DNA of 64,000 nt, from positions 1 through 64,000 of the forward strand of contig CAJAUM010000121.1 in assembly GCA_903945175.1 (NCBI GenBank), in the 5' to 3' direction. This document shows positions 35,923 to 44,544 of the stretch, piece after piece; the stretch's first letter is position 1; every line of letters begins with the position of its first letter. The translations under genes and the position numbers were made by a program. Below the pieces are notes generated by a model that worked only from the letters and a program-made list of their open reading frames with translations, was not told the DNA's origin and did no database searches. The stretch is from an uncultured Bacteroidales bacterium (lineage in GTDB: Bacteria > Bacteroidota > Bacteroidia > Bacteroidales > FEN-979).

Positions 35923-37284
35923 ATGAAATACCTTCTTTCCTTACTCGTCATTTTATGCATTTCGCTGGGGCAATTCTCGCTGGCTCAAAATCCCGAGATT
36001 GTCAGGCCCAATGAGGTAATGAAGTTTTCACTTGAGCAGGCCCAGGCTTATGCATACGAAAATAACTACGACCTGAAAAATTCGACAACCGATGTGGAGA
36101 TAGCCCGAAAAATGGTGAAGCAGAATACAGCCATTGGATTACCTCAGATTAATGGAGGCATTGATTATATGGACAATATTTTGCGTCCGACAACCATGCT
36201 TCCGGGTGATTTTTTTGGGAAACCAGGCACATCACAACCCGTTCAGTTTGGAACGGCCTATACAGCAACCCTCAAAGGAACCCTAACGCAATTGATTTAC
36301 AGTGGTCAGTACCTGGTTGGTTTACAAACGGCCAAAGCATTCCTTGAAACATCAAAACAGAAGAACATCAAGGATAAAATTGAGGTGAGAGATCTTGTGG
36401 CCGATGTATACATCAGGCTGCTTGTGGTTGACGAAGGAATAAAGATACTTGATTCAACCTATGTGGTTGTCAGCAAGTTGGTCGAAGAGGCGCGTAAAAG
36501 TTATCAGGTAGGGCTGATTGAAGATATCGAGGTAGACCAGGCTGATTTAAACCGTTCAAATCTGGAAGCAACCATCACCTACACAAAAAACCAGCGTACA
36601 CTGTTGTATGCTAATTTAAAGTTTCTGATCGGGCTTAAAGACAACCAGGAGATGATTCAATCGGATGGTCTTGATTTTTTTCTTGCTCAGGTTAATCGTG
36701 ATGCCCTTATAAATCAGCAATTCGATTACAAGTCGAACATCGACTTCGTGTTATTGAAAAAGGCTGATTATCTTACCCTGATGCAGTACAAACTTTCAAA
36801 AACAGCCTACCAGCCAACGCTAAGCGGATTTTTAAGTGCTTCAACCAGCGCCCAAAGAGACTCATGGACCTTTTTAAGTACCAAGGAGGTGTGGTACCCT
36901 GCAGCAAGTTTTGGATTGTCGCTTCAGATTCCCATCTGGAGCAGCGGAGGCCGCAAATATGCGGTGGATCAGGCCAGGCTGAATGTTGAAAAGACCAAGG
37001 TTACGGATGAAAAAGTGCGTGTGGGACTGGAATTACAGGTTGCAACAGCTAAAACCGAATTCAGCAATGCCTATGCGATATACAAGAATAAGGTGAAGGG
37101 ATTTGAAACATCCCTTAAGATTTACGAAAAAACCATGGCAAAATACCAACAGGGAATGGTTGGAAGTACAGACCTTAATCAGCGCTACCAGCAATTTCTG
37201 GTATCAAACAATGATTACATGCAGTCGATCTATTCCTTGCTGAGTCAGAAGATCAGATTGAATAAATTGCTCGAGAAGTTTTAA
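35923..37284 (+). CDS. TolC-family outer-membrane efflux protein
   Basis: This encodes 453 aa. A signal peptide (MKYLLSLLVILCISLGQFSLA) is followed by the duplicated helical repeats of outer-membrane efflux proteins, e.g. FSLEQAQAYAYENNYDLKNS at the first repeat and a second repeat around 330-450 with IPIWSSGGRKYAVDQA and YEKTMAKYQQGMVGSTDL. It would form the exit duct for the RND pump encoded opposite. Its stop overlaps the RND stop by 4 nt (TTAA shared), so pump and duct genes face each other instead of sharing one operon. Confidence 0.92.
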   Translation: MKYLLSLLVILCISLGQFSLAQNPEIVRPNEVMKFSLEQAQAYAYENNYDLKNSTTDVEIARKMVKQNTAIGLPQINGGIDYMDNILRPTTMLPGDFFGKPGTSQPVQFGTAYTATLKGTLTQLIYSGQYLVGLQTAKAFLETSKQKNIKDKIEVRDLVADVYIRLLVVDEGIKILDSTYVVVSKLVEEARKSYQVGLIEDIEVDQADLNRSNLEATITYTKNQRTLLYANLKFLIGLKDNQEMIQSDGLDFFLAQVNRDALINQQFDYKSNIDFVLLKKADYLTLMQYKLSKTAYQPTLSGFLSASTSAQRDSWTFLSTKEVWYPAASFGLSLQIPIWSSGGRKYAVDQARLNVEKTKVTDEKVRVGLELQVATAKTEFSNAYAIYKNKVKGFETSLKIYEKTMAKYQQGMVGSTDLNQRYQQFLVSNNDYMQSIYSLLSQKIRLNKLLEKF

Positions 37285-40200
37285 TTTACCCTTTTCCTTC
37301 TTGCCAAACGGTTTGATCTTCTCCGTTTAAATCGTGTCATCATCTGAACATCGATCAGCAACATGGCCGGCACGAAAACAAGTGTCAGGAAGGTGGCAAA
37401 ACTCAATCCGAAAATAATGGTCCAGGACAATGGTCCCCAAAAAGCAACACTATCTCCGCCAAAATACAAGTGAGGGTTTAACTCAGTAAAAAGGGTGATG
37501 AAGTTGATGTTCATCCCGACGGCCAGTGGCACCAGCCCAAGCATCGTTGCTGTGGCAGTAAGCGCAACCGGGGTGATCCTCGTTTTACCGGCCTGAATGA
37601 TCGCCTGTTTGGTTCCCATTCCACGCGATTTAAGTACATCGGCAAATTCAACGATCAGGATTCCGTTACGCACAACAATTCCACCAAGGGCAACAATTCC
37701 AAGCCCTGTCATGATTACACTGATGGACATACCAAATATGGCAATGCCAAACAGCACACCGATGATACTGAAAATCACTTCACTGAGGATGATGAGCGAC
37801 TTACTGAGCGAACCAAATTGTGTAATCAGGATGAAAAAGATCAATCCAATGGCAATCATCATTGCTTTTAACAGGAAAACCATGGTTTCCTCCTGATCTT
37901 CCCGCTCCCCGGTAAGTTTGATTTCCACGCCATTTGGAATATTGAAAGAGGAAACGGATTTATTGATCATGGCGACTACTTCATTTGCAGTGTACCCCGA
38001 CAACACCTCCGATGAGAGGGTAATCACCCGCTTTAGATTTTTTCTTTTTATACCCCCATAGGTATCCTTATATTTGATTGTTGCCACAGATGAAATCGGA
38101 ATCTGCCTCAATTGTCCCGAATTCATGTCCCGATAGGTGATCTTCGCATTGATGATTTGGTTTATATTGCTGCGTTCATTCTTGGCATAACGCAATTGAA
38201 TGGGATACTCATCCTCATCTTCCTTGTATTTTGAGATCTCTTTTCCGAAAATGGCAGTCCGCATTTCCAAACCGATCTGACCAAGGGAGAGCCCTTCCCG
38301 GTTGGCCCTGACACGGTCAATGTTAATGATGATTTCGGGTTTGTTCAGATCGAAATCTGACTTCAATTGCTCAATGCCGGGAATACGGCTGGAATCAAGG
38401 TATGATTTAAAGCTCATGGAGGCCAAGATCAATTCTTCAAGATTCTCCCCGGAAATTTCGATGTTGATCGGCTTTCCTGTTGGCGGGCCCATCTTGTTTT
38501 TTTCAACACTGATGGTAACACCTGCAATATTCTTCAGGTTTTCCCTGATTTTATCCATGTAATCCTGCGTGGAGATACCATTCCGGAATTTGTTTTCCAC
38601 AAAGTTGACCGTAATTTTTCCTTTATTTGAAGAAACGGAACGGTCAAACAAATTATCTCCTGCTCCAAGGCCGACATTGGCGATGATTGATTCAACGATG
38701 GGGTTTTTGTCTCCTAAAACGGAAACCACCTTTTTTTCAACCATGGATGTAACGGAATCTGTTACATTCTGGTCGGTTCCTTCGGGCAGTTTAATGTAGA
38801 CATTCACATAGGTCGGGTTGTTATTCGGGAAAAATAACACCGGCGGTTTTGTGATGCCGGTTACGATGATACTCAAAAAGAACAGGACGATAACCGAACC
38901 CAAAATATACCAGGGATTACGGCCCTTTAAGGCCAGTACAAGCGTTCTCTCATAAAGACCCAGTGCCCACGGCCAGGTGATGGTCTGGAATTGAACAATG
39001 GCCTTTTTCAGCACAAGTCGATAAAATCCATTGAGGATGAGGGCGAACATGAAAATGTTACCAATCACGAAACCCCCGGCAATATAGGAGAACAACGCCA
39101 GAACAAACAAAATGAGGCTTGTAATCAGGAGGCGTTTTTTATCAGATTTAACTTCTACCTTATCATATTCGTGTTTCATGAATGTGACAGCAAAAACCGG
39201 GTTGATTATATAGGCCACAAACAGGGATGCAAAAAGTGTTAAAATGAGGGTGACGGGCAAATAATACATGAATTTCCCCACAGTTCCGGGCCAAAATGCA
39301 AGCGGGAAGAAAGGAGCAAGTGTAGTCAAGGTTCCCGATAAAATCGGCAGAAAAACCTCTCCGGCGGCATTTTTTGCCGCCTTCACAATATCGGGCTGGT
39401 CACGGTGAAGCCGGTGCGTGTTTTCGATAACCACAATGGCATCATCGACAATGATCCCGAGTGCAAAAATAAAACCGAACATCACGATCATGTTCAGTGT
39501 GAATCCCAGGCTCGGCATGATAAGGTAAGCCACAAACATGGAGAGTGGAACCGACAGCGCAACAAAAAAAGCGTTGTTTAGTCCCATAAAAAACATCAGA
39601 ATAACAACGACCATGATGAATCCGATGACAATGGTGTTGTTCAGCTCTTCGAGCGTGCTCTCGGTGAATCGTGATTGGTCTCCGGTTATTACAACAGACA
39701 GGTCAGGCGGATAGGTGGACTTTTTCAATGTTTCCATGATCTTTTTGATCTCTTCGGAAGCAAGGATCAGATTTTCGCCACTTTTTTTGACCACATTCAG
39801 CGTGATGACATTTTTACCATTCAGACGGGCGAAACTCTCCTGATCTTTGTATGAATCCCTCACATCGGCCACATCCTGGATATATACATTGGCCCCGCTG
39901 GCTGATTTTAGCATGATGGTCTTGATTTGTTCAGGCGATTTAAACTGGCCTGCCAGGCGAATGGTATATTTCGTGCCGAAGGATGTGATTGTCCCGGCAG
40001 AAATGGTGACATTCTCTGCTGCAATCGCTGATTCGATATCGCGGAAAGAGACACTGGCAGCCTGCATTTTATACATGTCCACATCAATCTGAATCTCGCG
40101 TTCAAGCGCCCCTACAATATCTACCCGGGTAATTTCCTTCAGGGTTTCAATCTTATCCTGTGCCTCCTCAGCAAATTTTTTCAACCGCTGCAGATCATAA

Positions 40201-40670
40201 TCTCCGGCCAGGTTGATGTTCATGATCGGAAATTCCGAAAAATCAACCTCTTTGATATCCGGATCTTTTGGCAAATTATTGGGCAGGTTTGCCTTGGCCT
40301 TGTCAACAGCATCACGGACGCGTTGCTTTGCCTCCGTATTTTCAATGCCGGGATTGAATTCCACTACAATGGTTGAAAAATCCTGGATGGAGTTACTCGT
40401 AATTTTTTTTACATCCGCCAGGGATTTGCATTGTTTTTCAATCGGACGGGTAACCAGGTTCTCCATGTCTTCGGGGGATGTGCCCGGATAAATGGTATTT
40501 ACAAGGATCGTCGGAATGACGATCTCAGGGAATTGTTCCTTTGGAATGCTGAAGTAGGATAATAATCCCAGGGAGGTGATGATGATCGTAAGAACGTAGA
40601 TGCTGGTTTTATTATCAATAGACCAGCTTGTTGCAAAAAACTCTTTGAGTTTGTGTTCCTTTTTTTTCAT
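37281..40670 (-). CDS. RND-family efflux pump inner-membrane subunit
   Basis: This encodes 1129 aa. It is a proton-driven exporter of the AcrB/HAE type. The first helix (YVLTIIITSLGLLSYFSI) is followed by porter loops, the TM4 proton-relay motif GIIVDDAIVVIENTHR, the TM6 region and the second repeat ending in GIVVRNGILIVEFADVL. It is about 90 residues longer than AcrB. An insertion near 505-570 adds two hydrophobic segments (LLITSLILFVLALFSYIAGG and IGNIFMFALILNGFYRLVL) before the second-half TM helix. It lies 12 nt after the adaptor gene on the same strand; substrates are unknown. Confidence 0.93.
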   Translation of the reverse strand: MKKKEHKLKEFFATSWSIDNKTSIYVLTIIITSLGLLSYFSIPKEQFPEIVIPTILVNTIYPGTSPEDMENLVTRPIEKQCKSLADVKKITSNSIQDFSTIVVEFNPGIENTEAKQRVRDAVDKAKANLPNNLPKDPDIKEVDFSEFPIMNINLAGDYDLQRLKKFAEEAQDKIETLKEITRVDIVGALEREIQIDVDMYKMQAASVSFRDIESAIAAENVTISAGTITSFGTKYTIRLAGQFKSPEQIKTIMLKSASGANVYIQDVADVRDSYKDQESFARLNGKNVITLNVVKKSGENLILASEEIKKIMETLKKSTYPPDLSVVITGDQSRFTESTLEELNNTIVIGFIMVVVILMFFMGLNNAFFVALSVPLSMFVAYLIMPSLGFTLNMIVMFGFIFALGIIVDDAIVVIENTHRLHRDQPDIVKAAKNAAGEVFLPILSGTLTTLAPFFPLAFWPGTVGKFMYYLPVTLILTLFASLFVAYIINPVFAVTFMKHEYDKVEVKSDKKRLLITSLILFVLALFSYIAGGFVIGNIFMFALILNGFYRLVLKKAIVQFQTITWPWALGLYERTLVLALKGRNPWYILGSVIVLFFLSIIVTGITKPPVLFFPNNNPTYVNVYIKLPEGTDQNVTDSVTSMVEKKVVSVLGDKNPIVESIIANVGLGAGDNLFDRSVSSNKGKITVNFVENKFRNGISTQDYMDKIRENLKNIAGVTISVEKNKMGPPTGKPINIEISGENLEELILASMSFKSYLDSSRIPGIEQLKSDFDLNKPEIIINIDRVRANREGLSLGQIGLEMRTAIFGKEISKYKEDEDEYPIQLRYAKNERSNINQIINAKITYRDMNSGQLRQIPISSVATIKYKDTYGGIKRKNLKRVITLSSEVLSGYTANEVVAMINKSVSSFNIPNGVEIKLTGEREDQEETMVFLLKAMMIAIGLIFFILITQFGSLSKSLIILSEVIFSIIGVLFGIAIFGMSISVIMTGLGIVALGGIVVRNGILIVEFADVLKSRGMGTKQAIIQAGKTRITPVALTATATMLGLVPLAVGMNINFITLFTELNPHLYFGGDSVAFWGPLSWTIIFGLSFATFLTLVFVPAMLLIDVQMMTRFKRRRSNRLARRKRVN

Positions 40671-40682
40671 AGCTGGGCTGAA

Positions 40683-41801
40683 TTAAAAATCAATGACCTG
40701 ACCCTGGTAAAGATCTTTGTAACCTGCCGTTATGATTTTGTCGCCTTCATTCAGCCCGCCAACAATTTCAGTGAGACCATTGAATGAGATGAAGGGGATT
40801 ACCGTTCTTTTCTGAACAATTTTTTTCCCGTTTTCTTCAACAGCAACAAAAACAAACTGGCCCTCATCCCGGGAGGTCTGTATATAATGCTGCGGAATGG
40901 AAAGGGCGTTTGGATTGGAGTAATCCTTGATCTTCAATACCGCAATCATGTTTGCACGATAGATGAGATTTGATACCGGCAGCGCAACCTCCACAAGAAA
41001 GGTTCTGTTTACCGGGTTGATGTATTTGCTGGCAAACGTGACGCGCTGTTCAACCTCCTGATTGAGGTCGGGCATAAAGACCTTTACCTGGTCGCCGGTT
41101 TTAACCTTCGAAGAATAAGCTTCGCCTACATCGGCCAGGGCTTTGGCCTTCGAGAAATTTACAACCCGAAATGCAGGAATGGGAGAGGCGGATGAAGACA
41201 TCTGGCCGACTTTGATCGGAATATCCTCAACGGTGCCATCAATGGGGGATGTAATTACCGACATCTTAATCTGGTCTTCAAGCGTGGCAATGCCGTTTTG
41301 GGCCGACTCCATGTCATTCTTGGCCTTCAGATACTGAACCTCAGATCCGATTTTCTGCTCCCAAAGTATTTTTTGCCTGTTGAAAATATCGGTGGCAAAG
41401 GCCAGCCTGTTCTGCAGATCCTTTAATTGTTGCTTCAGCACTTCGGCATCAAGTTCAGCAAGAACCTGTCCTTTGGTAACAGCATCACCCTCATGGACCA
41501 GTATCCGGGTAACAACCCCACCCTGGTTGCGCGGACTCACAGCGATATTTTCATTTCCATCAATTCTCCCTTGAACCTCAATATAATGCTCAAATAGATT
41601 TTTTGTCAAGGTACTGACATTGACTTTCGTGGCAATCACGGTGTTGGCAGGCGTTAACTCCTTCTCGAGTTTGACGATTTCCTGGGAAAGTTTATCGTGC
41701 TCTTTTTTTAGTTCTAACAGTTTGGCTTTTTTATCACCCTCTTTACTACTGCAGGCAACAAGAAATAAGATGATACCGGCAAGGAAAAAAAATCTTTTCA
41801 T
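40683..41801 (-). CDS. RND efflux membrane-fusion (adaptor) lipoprotein
   Basis: This encodes 372 aa. I chose ATG 41801 (MKRFFFLAGIILFLVACSS), which gives a lipobox LVAC. An N-terminal coiled coil (KKAKLLELKKEHDKLSQEIV) is followed by the barrel-sandwich half motif GGVVTRILVHEGDAVTKGQV, the helical hairpin (about 130-190), its partner TSPIDGTVEDIPIKVGQ and beta-barrel and membrane-proximal domains. It connects the RND pump to TolC. The gene is first in the adaptor-pump operon, divergent from the second TetR. Confidence 0.92.
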   Translation of the reverse strand: MKRFFFLAGIILFLVACSSKEGDKKAKLLELKKEHDKLSQEIVKLEKELTPANTVIATKVNVSTLTKNLFEHYIEVQGRIDGNENIAVSPRNQGGVVTRILVHEGDAVTKGQVLAELDAEVLKQQLKDLQNRLAFATDIFNRQKILWEQKIGSEVQYLKAKNDMESAQNGIATLEDQIKMSVITSPIDGTVEDIPIKVGQMSSSASPIPAFRVVNFSKAKALADVGEAYSSKVKTGDQVKVFMPDLNQEVEQRVTFASKYINPVNRTFLVEVALPVSNLIYRANMIAVLKIKDYSNPNALSIPQHYIQTSRDEGQFVFVAVEENGKKIVQKRTVIPFISFNGLTEIVGGLNEGDKIITAGYKDLYQGQVIDF

Positions 41802-41921
41802 ATTGGAAATCATATGGTTTATGTATGATGATGATTAATCGGGATTTTAAGATACAAAGATAGGCATTTTCCTCTCCTGAAAAACTTTTTGGAGGAAAAT
41901 CGTTTCCGTAACCGTTTTATG

Positions 41922-41929
41922 TATCTTTG
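41922..41929 (+). promoter_or_regulatory. -7 box placed 4 nt before the second tetR start
   Basis: TATCTTTG matches TAnnTTTG and ends 4 nt before ATG 41934. No -33 TTG is visible at the usual spacing. If active, transcription would begin at or next to the start codon. Confidence 0.4.
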
Positions 41930-41933
41930 TCAC

Positions 41934-42563
41934 ATGAATCCCAAAGTAAACAGCATTCTCGAATTGGTGCACAAACTTTACCAGCGATATGGTATTAAAA
42001 GTGTTACGATGGATGATGTTGCCAAACATCTGGGGATATCAAAAAAAACCTTGTATGAACATTTTCGCGATAAAGAGGATCTTGTGCGAAACGTATTGTT
42101 GCAGGAAAACAACCATCAGGTTCGGTTCTTTAAAGCCATCGAGGAGAAGAAATTAAATGCCATCGAAGAGTTGTTCGAAGTCTATAAAATGCTGAATCTC
42201 ATATTTAAAGAATACAATCCTTCGATGGAATATGATTTGCGAAAGTACTACCCCGATTTATTTATCACCATAACGCAGATCAGACGAAAACGGATGTATG
42301 AATCGGTTTACAACAACCTGAATAAAGGGAAGAAAGAGGGTTTATATCGCAAGGAACTTAACGCAAAAATAATTTCTAAACTTCACGTTATCAGAACAGA
42401 GAATTTTTTTGATAATGATATATTCACACAGGAGGAGCTCATTTCATTCAAAATGTTCCATGAAGTTTTCATTTACCACCTTCAGGGTATCCTGAGTCAC
42501 GAAGGTCGCAGTTTCTTTGAAAACAACTTCGATAAATTCAAAGCCACACTCTCTTTTTCGTAA
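41934..42563 (+). CDS. TetR-family regulator (efflux locus, right)
   Basis: This encodes 209 aa from ATG 41934. A longer opening to 41889 would run through the promoter box at 41922 and adds an odd MEENRFRNRF stretch. The helix-turn-helix reads YQRYGIKSVTMDDVAKHLGI then SKKTLYEHFRDKEDLVRNVL. The ligand domain shares YNPSMEYDLRKYYPDLF with the left TetR (35291). It is divergent from the adaptor-pump operon, the classic position for its repressor. It ends 59 nt before an ECF sigma gene. Confidence 0.9.
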   Translation: MNPKVNSILELVHKLYQRYGIKSVTMDDVAKHLGISKKTLYEHFRDKEDLVRNVLLQENNHQVRFFKAIEEKKLNAIEELFEVYKMLNLIFKEYNPSMEYDLRKYYPDLFITITQIRRKRMYESVYNNLNKGKKEGLYRKELNAKIISKLHVIRTENFFDNDIFTQEELISFKMFHEVFIYHLQGILSHEGRSFFENNFDKFKATLSFS

Positions 42564-42604
42564 TTTTACCCCCTTCAGGCAACCAATTTTCTTGATATAC
42601 GTCT

Positions 42605-42612
42605 TAAATTTG
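42605..42612 (+). promoter_or_regulatory. Putative -7 box for the first ECF sigma gene
   Basis: TAAATTTG fits TAnnTTTG, 10 nt before ATG 42623. No -33 element is clear; an ECF-type autoregulated promoter might look different. Confidence 0.25.
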
Positions 42613-42622
42613 TTAATGCTGG

Positions 42623-43195
42623 ATGCTCATTGACGATTCCATAATTGAGGGTTGCGTTGCTGGAAAACGCAGTGCCCAAAGCGCCCTTTACCGTGCATAT
42701 TCTTCGGTGATGCTGGCGGTTTGTATGCGTTATGCCAGGGATCGTGATGAAGCGGAAGACATTCTTCAGGAAGCGTTCCTTAAAATATTTCAACATATCG
42801 GCACCTACCGGAAAGAGGGTTCCTTTGAAGGATGGATGAAGCGCATCATGATCAACCACGCACTTAATTATTATCGCAAGAACCGGAAGTTGCCGTTTCA
42901 TGAGGATATCGAAAGCATTGACGAAACGAAAATCATGGAATCAACTGAAAAACAGACATTTGATGCCCCCATATCGGCCGAAAAACTACTCGTGCTGATT
43001 CAGATGCTTCCGCCCGGATACCGCATGGTGTTCAATATGTACGTATTTGAAGAATATAGTCATAAGGAAATTTCAGAGACCTTGTCAATTTCTGAAAATA
43101 CTTCGAAAACCCAACTTCTTAAGGCGAGGAGAATGCTCCGGAATAAATTAACAGAACTGAATATTGTGAATAATACTGCATCGAGCAATGGATGA
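42623..43195 (+). CDS. ECF-type RNA polymerase sigma factor (first)
   Basis: This encodes 190 aa. Region 2 has MRYARDRDEAEDILQEAFLK and FEGWMKRIMINHALNYYRK. Region 4 has LPPGYRMVFNMYVFEEYSHK followed by EISETLSISENTSKTQLLKA. There is no region 1.1 or 3, the ECF hallmark. The stop overlaps the next gene by 8 nt, so the single-pass membrane protein encoded there is probably its anti-sigma partner. It is a paralogue of the sigma factor at 46108. Confidence 0.93.
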   Translation: MLIDDSIIEGCVAGKRSAQSALYRAYSSVMLAVCMRYARDRDEAEDILQEAFLKIFQHIGTYRKEGSFEGWMKRIMINHALNYYRKNRKLPFHEDIESIDETKIMESTEKQTFDAPISAEKLLVLIQMLPPGYRMVFNMYVFEEYSHKEISETLSISENTSKTQLLKARRMLRNKLTELNIVNNTASSNG

Positions 43196-44537
43196 AAATA
43201 GACAATTCAATGCTTTTGAAGAAGGCGAAATGGACGAGTTCCTGCGCAAAACCCTGGAGGGTCATCGCGTCGAACCCAAGCCCGGCTCGTGGAAAACATT
43301 AAGCCGGACGTTATTGTGGCGGGAAATCGCCCGTTTTAACTTTAAAAATATTTCTACCGGCAGGTTATGGGTTGCAGGCCTGGCCGGCTTATTGGTCATT
43401 ACCTCCACCATATACTTACTCCTGCCCAATTCAAATCCGACTGCTCCGTCGGCCACATCATCAATTCCCCTGATAAAGCCAGTCTCCACCGTTTCAACCC
43501 CAACCCTGTCCAACCAAGCCACCTCTTCGATATCCCATCAGGGTTCAAGTGTATCAAATTCAGCAGCCGAATCCTTGACCAAAACAAAAACGTTTAATTC
43601 CGGTTTACCTGAAACAACCGCCAACGCAGTTTTAGATGAAAATCATCCATTGCCTGAACCCCAAATCACCCTGCGACAGGATCTGCAGAGCGCCCCTGTT
43701 CCTCTTTCCCTGACGGAAATATCTGAACTGTCACCCCTTGAATCACCCATGCTGGGGATACAACCTGTATCTGATACCATTATCTCTATAAACACACCCA
43801 ATGGTATCGTGAAATTCAGAAAATCACGCCAGTCTGCCGAACAATTTTTCTCTGCTGGCCTTGGGATTGAACCAGAGATGGCGTTCAATGCACAGCCTGA
43901 TGTCAATTCCACCTTTAATTTCTGGATGAGTGGCAGGATGACCTATCATATTTCCCGCTTTTCCATCACTTCAGGAATTGGACTTGGCTATGTTTTTGAC
44001 GAAGGAAAATATCGTATTGATTATCAGAGTCTTGATAGTGTGGGGTATTACAACAAAGTGGTTTCTTTTACCACAGGAGCGAACAATGAAATCATTTTTA
44101 ACACCGAAACAAAAGGCGTTTATGACAGTCTGATGCACATGGCTGATGACCGTACCCGGAACAGATATACCTATTTGCAGGTGCCCCTGTTACTCGGATA
44201 CCGGCTCTTTGAATCGAATTCAGTCAGCCTTACCTTCCAGGTAGGACCTGCAGTTTCGTTCCTGATCTCCTCTCATACATCAGACCCCGTGATAAATTAC
44301 CCGAACGCACGGATTATCAAGGTGGAAGATGCTACCCCTTCGCGTATCACCACCAACTGGCAATTATGGGCTAACCTCAACCTGGAAATCAGGTTGAACC
44401 GGAAAATCAGCCTTTACATTGAGCCTGCATGCAAGTATTACCTGAAACCCATCATGGAACAGGAAAATGTCAGTTTTAAAGCTCCATGGTCCGTTGGATT
44501 GGGTGTTGGAGTTCAATTCAACTTTGGAAAAAAATGA
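43188..44537 (+). CDS. Single-pass membrane protein with C-terminal barrel-like domain, possible anti-sigma partner
   Basis: This encodes 449 aa. Residues 1-57 are cytoplasmic-looking and contain FLRKTLEGHRVEPKPGSW, resembling the motif in the protein at 46660. One transmembrane helix (about 58-79) is followed by a Ser/Thr/Pro-rich linker (about 80-160). The C-terminal domain (about 210-449) has alternating amphipathic strands (GIGLGYVFDEGKYRIDY, YTYLQVPLLLGYRLF) ending in VGLGVGVQFNFGKK, like outer-membrane beta-barrel domains. A cytoplasmic segment joined through the periplasm to a barrel domain would let it sense the outer membrane. Overlap with the sigma gene supports a regulatory role; no zinc anti-sigma motif is seen. 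Confidence 0.65.
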   Translation: MDENRQFNAFEEGEMDEFLRKTLEGHRVEPKPGSWKTLSRTLLWREIARFNFKNISTGRLWVAGLAGLLVITSTIYLLLPNSNPTAPSATSSIPLIKPVSTVSTPTLSNQATSSISHQGSSVSNSAAESLTKTKTFNSGLPETTANAVLDENHPLPEPQITLRQDLQSAPVPLSLTEISELSPLESPMLGIQPVSDTIISINTPNGIVKFRKSRQSAEQFFSAGLGIEPEMAFNAQPDVNSTFNFWMSGRMTYHISRFSITSGIGLGYVFDEGKYRIDYQSLDSVGYYNKVVSFTTGANNEIIFNTETKGVYDSLMHMADDRTRNRYTYLQVPLLLGYRLFESNSVSLTFQVGPAVSFLISSHTSDPVINYPNARIIKVEDATPSRITTNWQLWANLNLEIRLNRKISLYIEPACKYYLKPIMEQENVSFKAPWSVGLGVGVQFNFGKK

Positions 44538-44544
44538 TACCTTC

